A stretch of DNA of 64,000 nt from Haloferax denitrificans ATCC 35960 (GTDB lineage: Archaea; Halobacteriota; Halobacteria; Halobacteriales; Haloferacaceae), in assembly GCF_000337795.1 (NCBI RefSeq), contig NZ_AOLP01000019.1:372001-436000 (forward strand), in the 5' to 3' direction. A program made the position numbers and the translations under genes. Below the pieces are notes generated by a model. That model saw only the letters and a list, made by a program, of their open reading frames with translations. It ran no database searches and had not been told where the DNA came from. Positions 46,083-55,014 of this stretch are shown in pieces. The stretch's first letter is position 1; each line of letters begins with the position of its first letter.

Positions 46083-47105
46083 CTACCAGCCGAACAGCTC
46101 GTGGCCCGCGAACTCCAGCGCGTTCACGAGGTAGTGGGCGACGACCACGACCAGCAGGCTCCCGGTGAGGACGAACGCCGCCGCGAGGACGAACCCGAGG
46201 AGGCCGGTGACGACGATGCCGAGTCGACCCTGCGCGCCGTGGCCCGCGCCGAAGGCGGCCGACGACACGGCCGCCATGAGCCACGGCGACACGTCGAAGC
46301 CGGCGGCGACCGCTCCCACGAGCGCGCCCCGGAACAACAGCTCTTCGAAGCCGGCGATGAGGGGAAGCGCGACCGCGAACAGGAACACCCAGCCCGCGGT
46401 CGTCCGCGGCGTCAGCGACTCGCGGACCGCCTCGTCGGGCGCGATGCCGAACCGCTCGCTGACCGTCGAGCCGACTCGGTTGGCCCCGTAGAGCGCGAGT
46501 CCGAGTCCGACGCCGAGAGCGAGCTTCGCCGGGAGGTCGGTGACGGAGAGGCCGAGCGCCGCCGCCGGTACGCCGGCGTACCACGCGCCGAGGCCGAGAA
46601 AGCCGCCGAGGAACGCCTGCGAGAGCGCGACGTTGGCGAGCAGGAGATGCGGCGGGAGGTCGTCGGCGGACGCGGGGCGCTCCGAGACGGCCGAGACGGG
46701 GGCCGCGGTCACGCCGGGCGGAGTCGCCCGGTCGGACTCGGGTTCGGACTCGGAACCGGCCGTCACATCGGAGTCGGCGTCGTCCGCACCGTCGTTCCCG
46801 ACGAGCGTCGGCGGCTCGGGTCGCGGCGACGTGTCGGTCGAATCGACCGAGAAGGAGGCCAGCGAGACGGTGTCGGAGTCGGCTGGTTCGTGCGGTCCGT
46901 CTCGTTCGACGGGGGGCGAAACGGGGTCGTCCGGGGTAGCGACTCGGGCGTTTTGGGCGGGGTCGGACTCAGAGTCGTGGGGAGCCGCGGACGCGTCTGA
47001 GCCGGTCCCCTCAGCGTGTGGGACGCCGCGAGAAAAGTGCGCGAAAGAGAGTAAGACGGCGAGGACGAGGCCGGTGAAGCCCGCGAACGCCGCCCAGTCG
47101 GTCAT
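46083..47105 (-). CDS. abi: CPBP-family intramembrane protease (Abi)
   Basis: 340 residues. First membrane helix at the N-terminus, then a long acidic, Ser/Pro-rich linker (about 30-150) that must be unfolded, then the CPBP core with six or seven helices. The core has the glutamate motif GFEELLFRG (E254/E255), 'AAFGAGHG' (H289) and 'AHYLVNALE', the three family motifs. It starts 6 bases after lonB ends, so the two are one transcript; in Haloferax this pair is, as I recall, studied as lon-abi. The linker is the unusual part. Confidence 0.9.
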   Translation of the reverse strand: MTDWAAFAGFTGLVLAVLLSFAHFSRGVPHAEGTGSDASAAPHDSESDPAQNARVATPDDPVSPPVERDGPHEPADSDTVSLASFSVDSTDTSPRPEPPTLVGNDGADDADSDVTAGSESEPESDRATPPGVTAAPVSAVSERPASADDLPPHLLLANVALSQAFLGGFLGLGAWYAGVPAAALGLSVTDLPAKLALGVGLGLALYGANRVGSTVSERFGIAPDEAVRESLTPRTTAGWVFLFAVALPLIAGFEELLFRGALVGAVAAGFDVSPWLMAAVSSAAFGAGHGAQGRLGIVVTGLLGFVLAAAFVLTGSLLVVVVAHYLVNALEFAGHELFGW

Positions 47106-47111
47106 CCGGCG

Positions 47112-49196
47112 TTACTGCGGGCTGGGGCTGGAGGGCCCTTTGACGCCCTGACCCTTGTTGAGGGCGGAGCCGGTGATGCTCTTGAGGCGGTCCACGAGCG
47201 AGTCCTTCTCGGGTTCGCCTTCGAGGGCGACGTCGAGGACTTCGCTGATGTGCGAGACGGGGATGATGTCGACCATCTCCTTGTACTCGTCTTCGATCAT
47301 CACGTCCTGCTCGTTGGCGGCGGGGATGATGACCGTCGAACAGCCGGCCTTCGCGGCGGCCTCGATCTTGTGGGTGACGCCGCCGACCGGGAGCACGTCG
47401 CCGCGCACCGACAGCGAGCCGGTCATGGCGACCGACTGGTCGATGGGGATGTCCTCCAGCGCGGAGATGACGGCGGTGGCGACCGTGATGGACGCGGAGT
47501 CGCCGTCGACGCCCTGCTGGCCGGTCTGGACGAACTGCACGTGCACGTCCATCTCAGAGAGGTCCTGGTTGGAGAACTTCTTGATGATGGCCGAGACGTT
47601 CTGGACGGACTCTTCGGCCATCTCCTTGAGCTGGCCGGTCGCGATGACCTGACCGGGACCCTGCGAGGGCGTGACTTCGGCCATCACGGGGAGCATGATA
47701 CCGGAGTCCTCGCCCATGACGGCGAGACCGTTGACGCGGCCGGTGACGAAGCCGTCGTTGACCGACAGCTCGTAGTCCTTGCGGCGCTCGATGTACTGGT
47801 CCGCGATCTGCTGTTCGATGGAGCGCGCGCGGCGCTTGGCCTGCAACACGTGGTCGCGGGTGGTCAGCTCGGCGTTCTCGCCGCGGGCGATGTCGCCGGC
47901 GACGCGGACGAGGCCGCCGAGGTTACGGAATTCGAGGGTGAGGTGACCCTTGCGACCGGCGCGGCGGCGGGCTTCGAGGATGAGCTCCTCGACCGCCTCT
48001 TCGGTGAAGTGCGGGAGCCGCCCGTCGTTGGTGACCTCCTGGGCCACGAAGCGCGCGTACTTGCGGCGCATCTCGGGGGTGTCCTGGATGGTGTCGTCCA
48101 TGTACACCTCGTACCCGTAGCCCTTGATACGGGAGCGGAGCGCGGGGTGCATGTTCTCCATCGCGTCGAGGTTACCCGCGGCGATCATGATGAAGTCCGT
48201 CGGGACGGGCTCGGTCTGGACCATCGCGCCCGAGGAGCGCTCGGACTGGCCCGTGATGGAGAACTCGCCCTCCTGGATGGCCGTCATCAGGTGCTGTTGA
48301 CTGCGCACGTCGAGGGTGTTTATCTCGTCGACGAACAGGACGCCCTTGTTCGACTTGTGAATCGCGCCGGGTTCGACGCGGTCGTGGCTGGGCGTCTCCA
48401 TGCCGCCGGACTGGAACGGGTCGTGGCGGACGTCGCCGAGGAGCGCGCCCGCGTGAGCGCCCGTCGCGTCCTGGAACGGCGCGGACTTCTGGTCGGCGTT
48501 GTTCACGATGAGGTTCGGAATCATCGCGTCACTGCCGCGGGAGCCGTAGCGGAACGCGAGGTAGATGATACCCGCGGCGAGGATGCCGAGCAGGACCTGC
48601 TGGGCGATGATGAGCGAGTAGCCCAGCACGACCGCGATAATAATCCACATGAGGAACGAGCGCATCTGGTTGCGCTTGCGTGCCTCTTCTTTGTGCGCCT
48701 CGACGATCTGGTCACCTTTGCCCGCGGGGACCGTGCGGACCTTGGGGCGATTGCCGTCGTCGGGGTTGTGGTAGACGAGCACGTCCTGTAGCTCCTCGCG
48801 GGGGAGAAGCTCGGACATCGCCTTGGCGAGCATCGACTTCCCCGTCCCCGGGGAGCCGATCATCATGACGTGGCGGCGCTGTTTGGCCGCCTTCATGATG
48901 ACGTCGCGGGCGTGCTCCTGCCCGATGACCTGGTCGACGAGGCGGTCCGGGACGGGAATCTCGTCGGTCGTCTCTATCTTGAGACCACCGAGGAGGTCGT
49001 CTTCGTCCACGTTCTCGGCCACGTCGGCGTCGATTTCGACATCGCTCCCGAGGTCGTCGATCGTCTTCTTGTCGACCTCTTCGGCCTCGTCGTGCTGGAG
49101 CGTCCCCCCGTCGTCGATGCCCTCTTCCGAGGGCGCGTCGTCGGGTGAATCCTCCCGCTCGTGGAGGCTGTCGTCGGTGTTCGTATCGTTACTCAT
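47112..49196 (-). CDS. lonB: archaeal membrane-bound Lon protease (LonB)
   Basis: ATP-dependent protease of the cytoplasmic membrane face. 694 residues from ATG 49196: an acidic N-terminal tail (1-75), AAA+ domain with Walker A GSPGTGKS (114-121) and Walker B 'GVLFVDEINTL', two adjacent membrane helices inserted in the AAA+ domain (about 181-217), and the C-terminal protease domain with the Ser567/Lys610 dyad (GDSAS, VTHKI). It is reported essential and tied to carotenoid control in H. volcanii. TATA-like AAGTATATC near 49240 predicts a leader of about 20 bases. Confidence 0.97.
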   Translation of the reverse strand: MSNDTNTDDSLHEREDSPDDAPSEEGIDDGGTLQHDEAEEVDKKTIDDLGSDVEIDADVAENVDEDDLLGGLKIETTDEIPVPDRLVDQVIGQEHARDVIMKAAKQRRHVMMIGSPGTGKSMLAKAMSELLPREELQDVLVYHNPDDGNRPKVRTVPAGKGDQIVEAHKEEARKRNQMRSFLMWIIIAVVLGYSLIIAQQVLLGILAAGIIYLAFRYGSRGSDAMIPNLIVNNADQKSAPFQDATGAHAGALLGDVRHDPFQSGGMETPSHDRVEPGAIHKSNKGVLFVDEINTLDVRSQQHLMTAIQEGEFSITGQSERSSGAMVQTEPVPTDFIMIAAGNLDAMENMHPALRSRIKGYGYEVYMDDTIQDTPEMRRKYARFVAQEVTNDGRLPHFTEEAVEELILEARRRAGRKGHLTLEFRNLGGLVRVAGDIARGENAELTTRDHVLQAKRRARSIEQQIADQYIERRKDYELSVNDGFVTGRVNGLAVMGEDSGIMLPVMAEVTPSQGPGQVIATGQLKEMAEESVQNVSAIIKKFSNQDLSEMDVHVQFVQTGQQGVDGDSASITVATAVISALEDIPIDQSVAMTGSLSVRGDVLPVGGVTHKIEAAAKAGCSTVIIPAANEQDVMIEDEYKEMVDIIPVSHISEVLDVALEGEPEKDSLVDRLKSITGSALNKGQGVKGPSSPSPQ

Positions 49197-49332
49197 AGAA
49201 CTGTCGTCGCTACTTCTAACGTAGGCCCTGCGACTGATATACTTTCTCCCCGGTCGCATCCGGCGTACCTTGCCGTAACCTCGCGTTTCGACCGCCCTAC
49301 CACCGGAATACCGGAATTCTCGTGACTCGGCG

Positions 49333-49342
49333 TATTTATAAG
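49333..49342 (+). promoter_or_regulatory. TATA box of nadM operon
   Basis: TATTTATAAG, centred 28 bases before the ATG at 49366; one of the clearest TATA boxes in the window, predicting a leaderless nadM mRNA. Confidence 0.65.
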
Positions 49343-49365
49343 TAATCCGGACTAACGCCCGACCC

Positions 49366-49911
49366 ATGCGGGGGTTCTACATCGGTCGCTTCCAGCCGTA
49401 CCACAACGGCCACCACCGAATGGTCGAAGAGATTGCCACCGAAGTCGACGAACTCGTCCTCGGCATCGGGTCCGCGGGCGACTCGCACTCGCCGCGGAAC
49501 CCCTTCACCGCGGGCGAGCGAATCATGATGGTCAACAAGGCCGTCTCCGACTTCGACATCACGACCTACGCGGTCCCCATCGAGGACCTCGACCGCAACT
49601 CGGTGTGGGTCAGCCACGTCCAGTCGATGTCCCCCGCGTTCGAGGTGGCGTACTCCAACAACCCGCTCGTCATCCAGCTGTTCAAGGAGGCGGGCGTCGA
49701 GGTCCACCAATCGCCCATGTTCAACCGCGAGGTGCTGGAGGGCACGGAGGTCCGCCAGCGCATGGTAGAAGACCGCGACTGGGAGTCGCTCGTCCCCGAC
49801 GAGGTGGCCGACGTGGTCCGCGAAATCGACGGCATCGAGCGCCTCCAGCGCGTCACGGCCACCGACGGCTCGGAGCGCGTCGCCGACGACGAGGACCCCA
49901 ACCCCTGTTGA
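49366..49911 (+). CDS. nadM: nicotinamide-nucleotide adenylyltransferase
   Basis: Makes NAD from NMN and ATP. 181 residues, nucleotidyltransferase fold with 'FYIGRFQPYHNGHHRMVEE' holding the HxGH motif (HNGH), 'GIGSAGDSHSPRNPFTAGER' and the ISSTxxR-type end as GTEVRQRM. Archaeal NadM type. The last 12 residues are acidic. First gene of a three-gene run: the SAM hydrolase gene starts one base after its stop, and the third gene overlaps that by one base. Confidence 0.95.
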   Translation: MRGFYIGRFQPYHNGHHRMVEEIATEVDELVLGIGSAGDSHSPRNPFTAGERIMMVNKAVSDFDITTYAVPIEDLDRNSVWVSHVQSMSPAFEVAYSNNPLVIQLFKEAGVEVHQSPMFNREVLEGTEVRQRMVEDRDWESLVPDEVADVVREIDGIERLQRVTATDGSERVADDEDPNPC

Positions 49912-49912
49912 G

Positions 49913-50701
49913 ATGATAACGCTCGCGTCTGACTTCGGGCTCGCGTACCCCGCCGCGATGAAGGGCGTCGTCCTCTCGCGGACCGACGCGCGGCTCGTTG
50001 ACGTGGCCCACGACCTCCCGCGACAGGACGTTCGCGCGGCCGCCTTCTGGCTCCGCGAGACGCTTCCGTACTTCCCGCCGGCGGTCCACCTCGTCGTGGT
50101 CGACCCCGGCGTCGGCACCGACCGCCGGGCGGTCGTCCTTCGGGTCGGCGACCACGTCTTCGTCGGCCCCGACAACGGCGTCCTCCGTCCGCCGGCGAGA
50201 CGCGTGGCCGCCGAACTCGCCGCCGACACCCCCGTCGAAGCCTACGAAATCGACGTTCCGAACCCCGAGTCTACGACCTTCCACGGGCGGGACGTGTTCG
50301 CGCCCGCGGCCGCCGACGCCCACGTTGCCGGCGCATCGGCGCTGGCGTCGGTCGACCGCTTCGAGCTGATTCCCGTCGAGTCGCTCGCCGAGTGCCGCCT
50401 CCCCGAGGCGACCGTCTCGGCCGACGGCCGCGAGGCGACCGGCGAGGTGCTCGTCGTCGACGACTTCGGCAACTGCATCACCAACGTTCCGGGCGCGGTC
50501 GTCCGCGACGCGGCGGGAGACCACGCGACCGTAAACGGCGAGTCGGTCCCGGTCGGCCGCACCTTCGAGGCCGTCCCGCGCGGCGAGAAACTGGTCACGG
50601 TCGGCAGTCACGGCAACGTCGAGTGCGACGTGAACCACGGCCGCGGCGACGAGGCGTTCGGCCTCGCGCCCGGCGACCGCGTCGAACTCCGGGTCGACTG
50701 A
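49913..50701 (+). CDS. SAM hydroxide adenosyltransferase (DUF62)
   Basis: 262 residues of the fluorinase/chlorinase fold that hydrolyses S-adenosylmethionine to adenosine and methionine. Seen: 'MITLASDFGLAYPAAMKG' with the first Asp, 'LVVVDPGVGTDRRAV', 'GPDNGVL', 'TFHGRDVFAPAAA' and 'VVDDFGNCITNV'. The H-x-R/D set fits hydrolysis rather than halogenation. Its place between nadM and UPF0126 may reflect adenosine salvage. Very tight spacing on both sides. Confidence 0.92.
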   Translation: MITLASDFGLAYPAAMKGVVLSRTDARLVDVAHDLPRQDVRAAAFWLRETLPYFPPAVHLVVVDPGVGTDRRAVVLRVGDHVFVGPDNGVLRPPARRVAAELAADTPVEAYEIDVPNPESTTFHGRDVFAPAAADAHVAGASALASVDRFELIPVESLAECRLPEATVSADGREATGEVLVVDDFGNCITNVPGAVVRDAAGDHATVNGESVPVGRTFEAVPRGEKLVTVGSHGNVECDVNHGRGDEAFGLAPGDRVELRVD

Positions 50702-51387
50702 TGAGCGTCGCCGCTCTCGCGTCTGTCCCCGCGCCCGCCTCCGTTCTCGCACCCGTTCCCGCCGCCGTCGCCGTCCCCGAAATCGACCCCTTCGCGGTGA
50801 TGAACGTCGTCGGCCTCCTCGCGTTCGCGGTCGCGGGGGCGCTCAAGGCCGCCGAAGCCGGCCTCGACGTGTTCGGCGTCTCCGTACTCGGCGTCGTGAC
50901 CGCCCTCGGCGGCGGGACGACCCGCGACGTGCTGGTCGACCGGCTACCGGCCTCGCTCGCGGGGACGTGGGACATGAGCGTCGCGCTCGTCGGCGTCGCC
51001 CTCGCAATCGTCCTCATTCACTCGATAGAGGGGCGCGTGCGCGACCACCCGGCGTTTCTGACCACCGACGCGGTCGGGCTGTCGGCGTTCGCGGCGACCG
51101 GCGCGCTCGTCGGCGTCGACGCCGGGGTCACCCCGTTCGGCGTCGTCATCCTCGCGACCATCACGGCCGTCGGCGGCGGCTCAATCGCCGACATCCTCAT
51201 CGGGCGCGTGCCGGTCGTCCTCCGCGACGACTTCTACGCGACGCCCGCGGTCGTCGGCGGCCTCGCCTTCCTCGCCGCCCGCGCGGTCGGCGCGCCGACC
51301 GGCGTCCCCTCGGGGCTGTGCGCCGCGGTCGTCTTCTCGGTGCGGGTGCTCGCGCTCCGCTACGACTGGCGGCTCCCGCGAGTCTGA
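50701..51387 (+). CDS. UPF0126/TRIC-family membrane protein
   Basis: 228 residues from ATG 50701, which shares a base with the previous stop. After a Pro/Ala-rich start come two repeats of three helices, each with a Gly-rich kink: 'TALGGGTTRDVL' and 'TAVGGGSIADIL'. UPF0126 proteins have the fold of TRIC cation channels, and in prokaryotes are thought to carry K+ or small substrates; the first repeat keeps the Arg-Asp pair, the second has Ala-Asp. Last gene of the nadM run. Confidence 0.88.
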   Translation: MSVAALASVPAPASVLAPVPAAVAVPEIDPFAVMNVVGLLAFAVAGALKAAEAGLDVFGVSVLGVVTALGGGTTRDVLVDRLPASLAGTWDMSVALVGVALAIVLIHSIEGRVRDHPAFLTTDAVGLSAFAATGALVGVDAGVTPFGVVILATITAVGGGSIADILIGRVPVVLRDDFYATPAVVGGLAFLAARAVGAPTGVPSGLCAAVVFSVRVLALRYDWRLPRV

Positions 51388-51419
51388 GGCCGAGGGTGAG
51401 AGAACGCCGAGAACAGAAC

Positions 51420-52739
51420 CTACAGCTCGTTTTCCACGCGCCGCTCGGCCGAGCGGACCTCGTCCGCGATGGCCTCGCGCTCGAAGTAGAGCAGCTCGAC
51501 GCCGACGACGACCACCGCGAGCGCGAGGACCGTCCAGAACGTCCCGCGCTCGGCGTCGAACAGGTGCCACAGGAGCGCGGTCGCCGAGCCGACTCCGCCG
51601 ACGGTCCCGACGGCGGGAATCACGGCCGTCGCGAGGTCCTCGCGCTCCCGGAAGGCGAGAAACGAGAGGCCGCCGAAGATGCTGATGAACGCGAGCGACG
51701 CGAACGAGCTGATGGCGTCGAGGCTCCCGAGGAAGGCGAACCCGGCCGCGAGCACGCCGAGCGTCACGAGCGGGCGAATCGGCTCGTCGGCGGACTCGTC
51801 GCGGAGGCGACTCGGGAGCAGGTCGTCGGCGACGAGGCGCTTCGAGAGCCGCGCGGAGCTGAACAGCGTGGCGTTGATGGCGCTCCCCGTCGAGAACAGC
51901 GCCGCGACCGAGATGAGGACGAACCCGGCCTGTCCGAGGAACGGCCGGGCGGCGACCGCGAGGGCGGTCTCGGCGTGCTGTTGGATGGCGTCGATGCCGG
52001 CGAGGTTGGTCGTGACGAGCGCCACCAGGATGTACAGCCCCGTCGCGCCCGCGATGGAGATGTAAATCGCCTTCCTGACGGTCTCGCGGGGGTCGGCGAT
52101 GTTCTCTTGGTCGAAAAGCAGGAGCTCCCAGCCCTCGAAGGCGACGAAGGAGACGGCGGCGGCGACGAGCGGGCCGATGCCGAGGTTCGACAGGCCGAAG
52201 CCGAGGCCGCCGTGGGTCGCGCCGTAGGCGACGCCGCCGACGCCGAACACGAGCAGGATGGCGACCTTGAGGCCGACCAGAACGTCTTCGGCCCGACCGG
52301 AGGCGTGCGCCCCGAAGACGTTGAGGCTCACGAACGCGGCGACGGTGAGCGCGGAGACGAACGGCTGTATCGAGACCGACGCGACCGTCGAGACGCCGGT
52401 GAGTTCGACGAAGTAGCCGCCGAAGGCGTAGGCGTACATCGCCATCGTCCCGACGTAGCCGAAGACGAACGTCCAGCCCACGACGCCCGCGAGCGTGGTG
52501 TTGTCGTCGGTGAACCGCTCGACGTAGCCGACGGGCGACCGCGGCGACTCGCACAGACTGTTCAGTCGAAGCAGTGAGTAGCCGGCACAGACCGCGAGCA
52601 CGCCGGCGACGACGAACGCCGCCCACGCGAGGGTCCCGGCCGCGCCGGCGACGACGCCGAGCACGGCGAAGATACCCCCGCCGACCATTCCACCAATCGC
52701 CATCGACACGGCTTCCGGAAGCCCGACTTCGTCGGACAT
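51420..52739 (-). CDS. APC-family amino-acid permease
   Basis: 439 residues with twelve membrane helices. 'AVSMAIGGMVGGGIFAVLGV' is the unwound first helix of the APC substrate site, and 'FVAFEGWELLLFDQENIADP' is the sixth-helix motif (FxGFE). Substrate not predictable; family members take up amino acids or polyamines. Converges with the UPF0126 gene. The stretch upstream to the thermosome gene is 201 bases, with a terminator hairpin at 52878-52900. Confidence 0.9.
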   Translation of the reverse strand: MSDEVGLPEAVSMAIGGMVGGGIFAVLGVVAGAAGTLAWAAFVVAGVLAVCAGYSLLRLNSLCESPRSPVGYVERFTDDNTTLAGVVGWTFVFGYVGTMAMYAYAFGGYFVELTGVSTVASVSIQPFVSALTVAAFVSLNVFGAHASGRAEDVLVGLKVAILLVFGVGGVAYGATHGGLGFGLSNLGIGPLVAAAVSFVAFEGWELLLFDQENIADPRETVRKAIYISIAGATGLYILVALVTTNLAGIDAIQQHAETALAVAARPFLGQAGFVLISVAALFSTGSAINATLFSSARLSKRLVADDLLPSRLRDESADEPIRPLVTLGVLAAGFAFLGSLDAISSFASLAFISIFGGLSFLAFREREDLATAVIPAVGTVGGVGSATALLWHLFDAERGTFWTVLALAVVVVGVELLYFEREAIADEVRSAERRVENEL

Positions 52740-52877
52740 TGAGTGCAGTTCGACGCTCGCGACGGAAGAACGTAGCGGCCGGCTGATAGGTAGTCGTTCG
52801 GCGGCGCGGCTCCGGGGCGGTCGTCTGCGGCCGGTCGCCTGCGGGCGACACGACCGAGAAAAGCGACACGAAGTGGC

Positions 52878-52900
52878 CCGGCGGCGGAACGCGCCGCCGG
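52878..52900 (-). terminator. hairpin terminator after cct3
   Basis: Arms CCGGCGGCG and CGCCGCCGG, a perfect 9-bp stem with a 5-base loop, 41 bases after the thermosome stop on the minus strand, followed in that direction by CTTTTCTC (about 52858-52865). Fits a hairpin plus U-tract terminator. Confidence 0.55.
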
Positions 52901-52940
52901 AGGTGGGTTGAGTGGGGGAGGCGTTCTGCGGGCGGTTCGG

Positions 52941-54515
52941 TTACTTGGCGGCGATGACGTCGTCGATGCGGACGATCATCGTCGCGGCCTCGGTCGCGGA
53001 TTCGATGGCTTCGCGCTTGACCGCGACGGGGTCGATGACGCCGAGTTCGACGGGGTCGCCGATTTCGCCGGAGCGGCCCGAGGAGATGATGCCGGCGATG
53101 CCCTCGTTCTCGTAGCGGGCGCGGAGGTCGACGAGCGCGTCGATGGGGTCCATGCCGGTGTTCTCGGCGAGGGTGCGCGGGAGCGCCTCGACGGCGTCGG
53201 CGTAGGCCTCGACCGCCAGTTGCTTGCGGCCCTCGATGCCGGCGGCCTCCGAGCGGATGCGGTCGGCGATGGCGATTTCGGTCGCGCCCGCGCCGGGGAC
53301 GACGCCGCCCTTGTCGATGGCGGCGACGACCACGTCGACGGCGTCTTCGATGGCGCGTTCGAGCTCGTTGACGACGTGTTCGGTGCCGCCGCGGAGGAAC
53401 AGCGTGACGGCCTTGGCCGCCGCGCCGCCCTCGACGAACGCGAGGTCGTCGTCGCCGAAGGTGCGGATGCTCACGGAGTCGACGCGGCCGAGGTCGGACT
53501 CGTCGAGGTCGGCGAGGGAGCCGAGGCGCTTCGCGCCGGTCGCGCGGGCGAGGGCGCGGGCGTCGGACTTCTTCACGCTCTTGAACGCGAGGATGCCCGC
53601 GTCGGCGAGGAAGCCCGCGACGCGGTCGTCGATGGACTTGGTGCAGAACACCACGTCGACGCCGGCGTCGGCGAGGGCCTTCGCGTAGCCGCGGAGTTCG
53701 CTGTCCTCGGCGTCGATGGCCGCGGTGAGCTGGTCGACGGACGTGATGTTGTACTCGGTGTCGACCTCGCTCTTGCGAACGTCGAGTTTCATGTCGAGGA
53801 CCGCGACGGTCGCGTCGGAGACGGACCGGGGCATGTTCTCGTTGACGGGCTCCTTGTCGAGGACGACGCCCTCGACGAGTTCGGTCGCCGAGGAGGACGC
53901 GCCCGTGCGGGTGAGCACGCGAACGTCGTCGCGGTTGAAGGCACCGCTGTCGTCCTCGTGGACCATCTGGACCGCCTTGACGACGTGTTTGGCGAGCACG
54001 TCGGCGGTCACGTCGCCGGTCCCTTTGCCGGTCATGGAGGATTCGGCGACCTTCCGGAGCAGGTCGTCGTCGAGGGCCGCGTCGAGGACCATGTCGTCGA
54101 TGGCGTCCTGCGCGATGCGGGCGGCCTCGGTGTAGCCCTCGACGATGACGGTCGGGTGGAGGTCGGCGTCGAGGAGGTCCTCGGCGTGCGCGAGGAGTTC
54201 GCCGGTGAGGACGGCCGCGGTGGTCGTGCCGTCGCCGACTTCCTCCTCTTGGGTCTGGGAGACTTCGACGATCATCTGCGCGGCGGGGTGCTCGATGTCC
54301 ATCTTCTCGAGGATGGTCGCGCCGTCGTTCGTGATGACGACCTCGCCCGAGGAGTCGACGAGCATCTTGTCCATGCCGCGCGGGCCGAGCGTGGTCCGTA
54401 CGGCTTCGGCGACGGCCTTTCCGGCGCGGATGTTGGAGTCCTGCGCGGAGCGGCCGTGCGTTCGGTTCGTCCCCTCTGCCAGAATGTATAACGGTTGCTG
54501 CATTCGTGAAGCCAT
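52941..54515 (-). CDS. cct3: thermosome (group II chaperonin) subunit, Cct3 type
   Basis: ATP-driven protein-folding subunit, 524 residues. '[17 protein letters not shown]', '[11 protein letters not shown]', [11 protein letters not shown] and the late '[13 protein letters not shown]' are the equatorial ATP-site motifs. It lacks the Gly/Met-rich C-terminal tail of many thermosome subunits and ends DDVIAAK, as I recall for the third H. volcanii subunit. Start may be ATG 54515 or Met5 at 54503; a TATA box at 54550-54559 favours 54515 with a 10-15-base leader. Confidence 0.94.
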   Translation of the reverse strand: MASRMQQPLYILAEGTNRTHGRSAQDSNIRAGKAVAEAVRTTLGPRGMDKMLVDSSGEVVITNDGATILEKMDIEHPAAQMIVEVSQTQEEEVGDGTTTAAVLTGELLAHAEDLLDADLHPTVIVEGYTEAARIAQDAIDDMVLDAALDDDLLRKVAESSMTGKGTGDVTADVLAKHVVKAVQMVHEDDSGAFNRDDVRVLTRTGASSSATELVEGVVLDKEPVNENMPRSVSDATVAVLDMKLDVRKSEVDTEYNITSVDQLTAAIDAEDSELRGYAKALADAGVDVVFCTKSIDDRVAGFLADAGILAFKSVKKSDARALARATGAKRLGSLADLDESDLGRVDSVSIRTFGDDDLAFVEGGAAAKAVTLFLRGGTEHVVNELERAIEDAVDVVVAAIDKGGVVPGAGATEIAIADRIRSEAAGIEGRKQLAVEAYADAVEALPRTLAENTGMDPIDALVDLRARYENEGIAGIISSGRSGEIGDPVELGVIDPVAVKREAIESATEAATMIVRIDDVIAAK

Positions 54516-54559
54516 GTTGAAACCTCAACCGCTATCAACGATTGCAGTTCTATAAATAC
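54516..54559 (-). promoter_or_regulatory. cct3 promoter with adjacent inverted repeat
   Basis: On the minus strand CGTATTTATAG (54559-54549) is the TATA box; the leader directly before the ATG holds GTTGA-GGTT-TCAAC (54529-54516), a perfect 5-bp-arm inverted repeat touching the start codon. It could be an operator or a start-codon hairpin used in heat control; both are inferred. Confidence 0.5.
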
Positions 54560-54678
54560 GTTTCGGCGAGGGTGCGCTACGAAATCGCACGACAGGGCGA
54601 CGGTTTTCCGAATCCCGGAGGAGACGACCGCGGACCGATTCGGCGGCCGAGCGAGGCTCCGCCGAGCCGGGCACGTCG

Positions 54679-54960
54679 CTACTCGTCGAGAGTGTCGACA
54701 GTGAGCGTTCCGTCGCCGAACAGCGAGACGAGATGGCCCGCGTACTGGAACGAGAACCGTCGAGACGGGTCGTGAGAAGGGTGAAAGAGAACGTCGAGCG
54801 CTTCGGGGTCGACGCCGATATCGGAGAGCGGCGGGAGTTCGAGTGGATTGAGTTCCGCGGCCGTCGCGACCGCCGAAGCGATGGCGACCGCCACCTCGTC
54901 GTACCGTTCGACGGAGATGGTTACCACGGACCCGGCTCCACCTTCGAGCGGGTCGTCCAT
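54679..54960 (-). CDS. HalOD1 (halobacterial output domain) protein
   Basis: 93 residues consisting of one HalOD1 domain: 'VVTISVERYDEVAVAIASAVA', 'ELNPLELPPLSDIGVDPEALD' and 'FSFQYAGHLVSLFGDGTLTV' in pieces. The domain is found alone or after sensor domains in halophiles and is thought to be a signalling output module. Located 54 bases after the bacterio-opsin-activator-type regulator on the same strand, so they may be one unit. Confidence 0.85.
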   Translation of the reverse strand: MDDPLEGGAGSVVTISVERYDEVAVAIASAVATAAELNPLELPPLSDIGVDPEALDVLFHPSHDPSRRFSFQYAGHLVSLFGDGTLTVDTLDE

Positions 54961-54995
54961 ACAGTCCGAATGGGTAGTCGGGTACCTATTGGTGT

Positions 54996-55013
54996 GGGTT
55001 GACTATGTAACCC
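54996..55013. repeat. inverted repeat between regulator and HalOD1 gene
   Basis: GGGTT-8 bases-AACCC, perfect arms, one base before the stop codon of the regulator gene on the minus strand. It may be an operator of the HalOD1 gene or an end-of-gene hairpin. Confidence 0.3.
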
Positions 55014-55014
55014 G

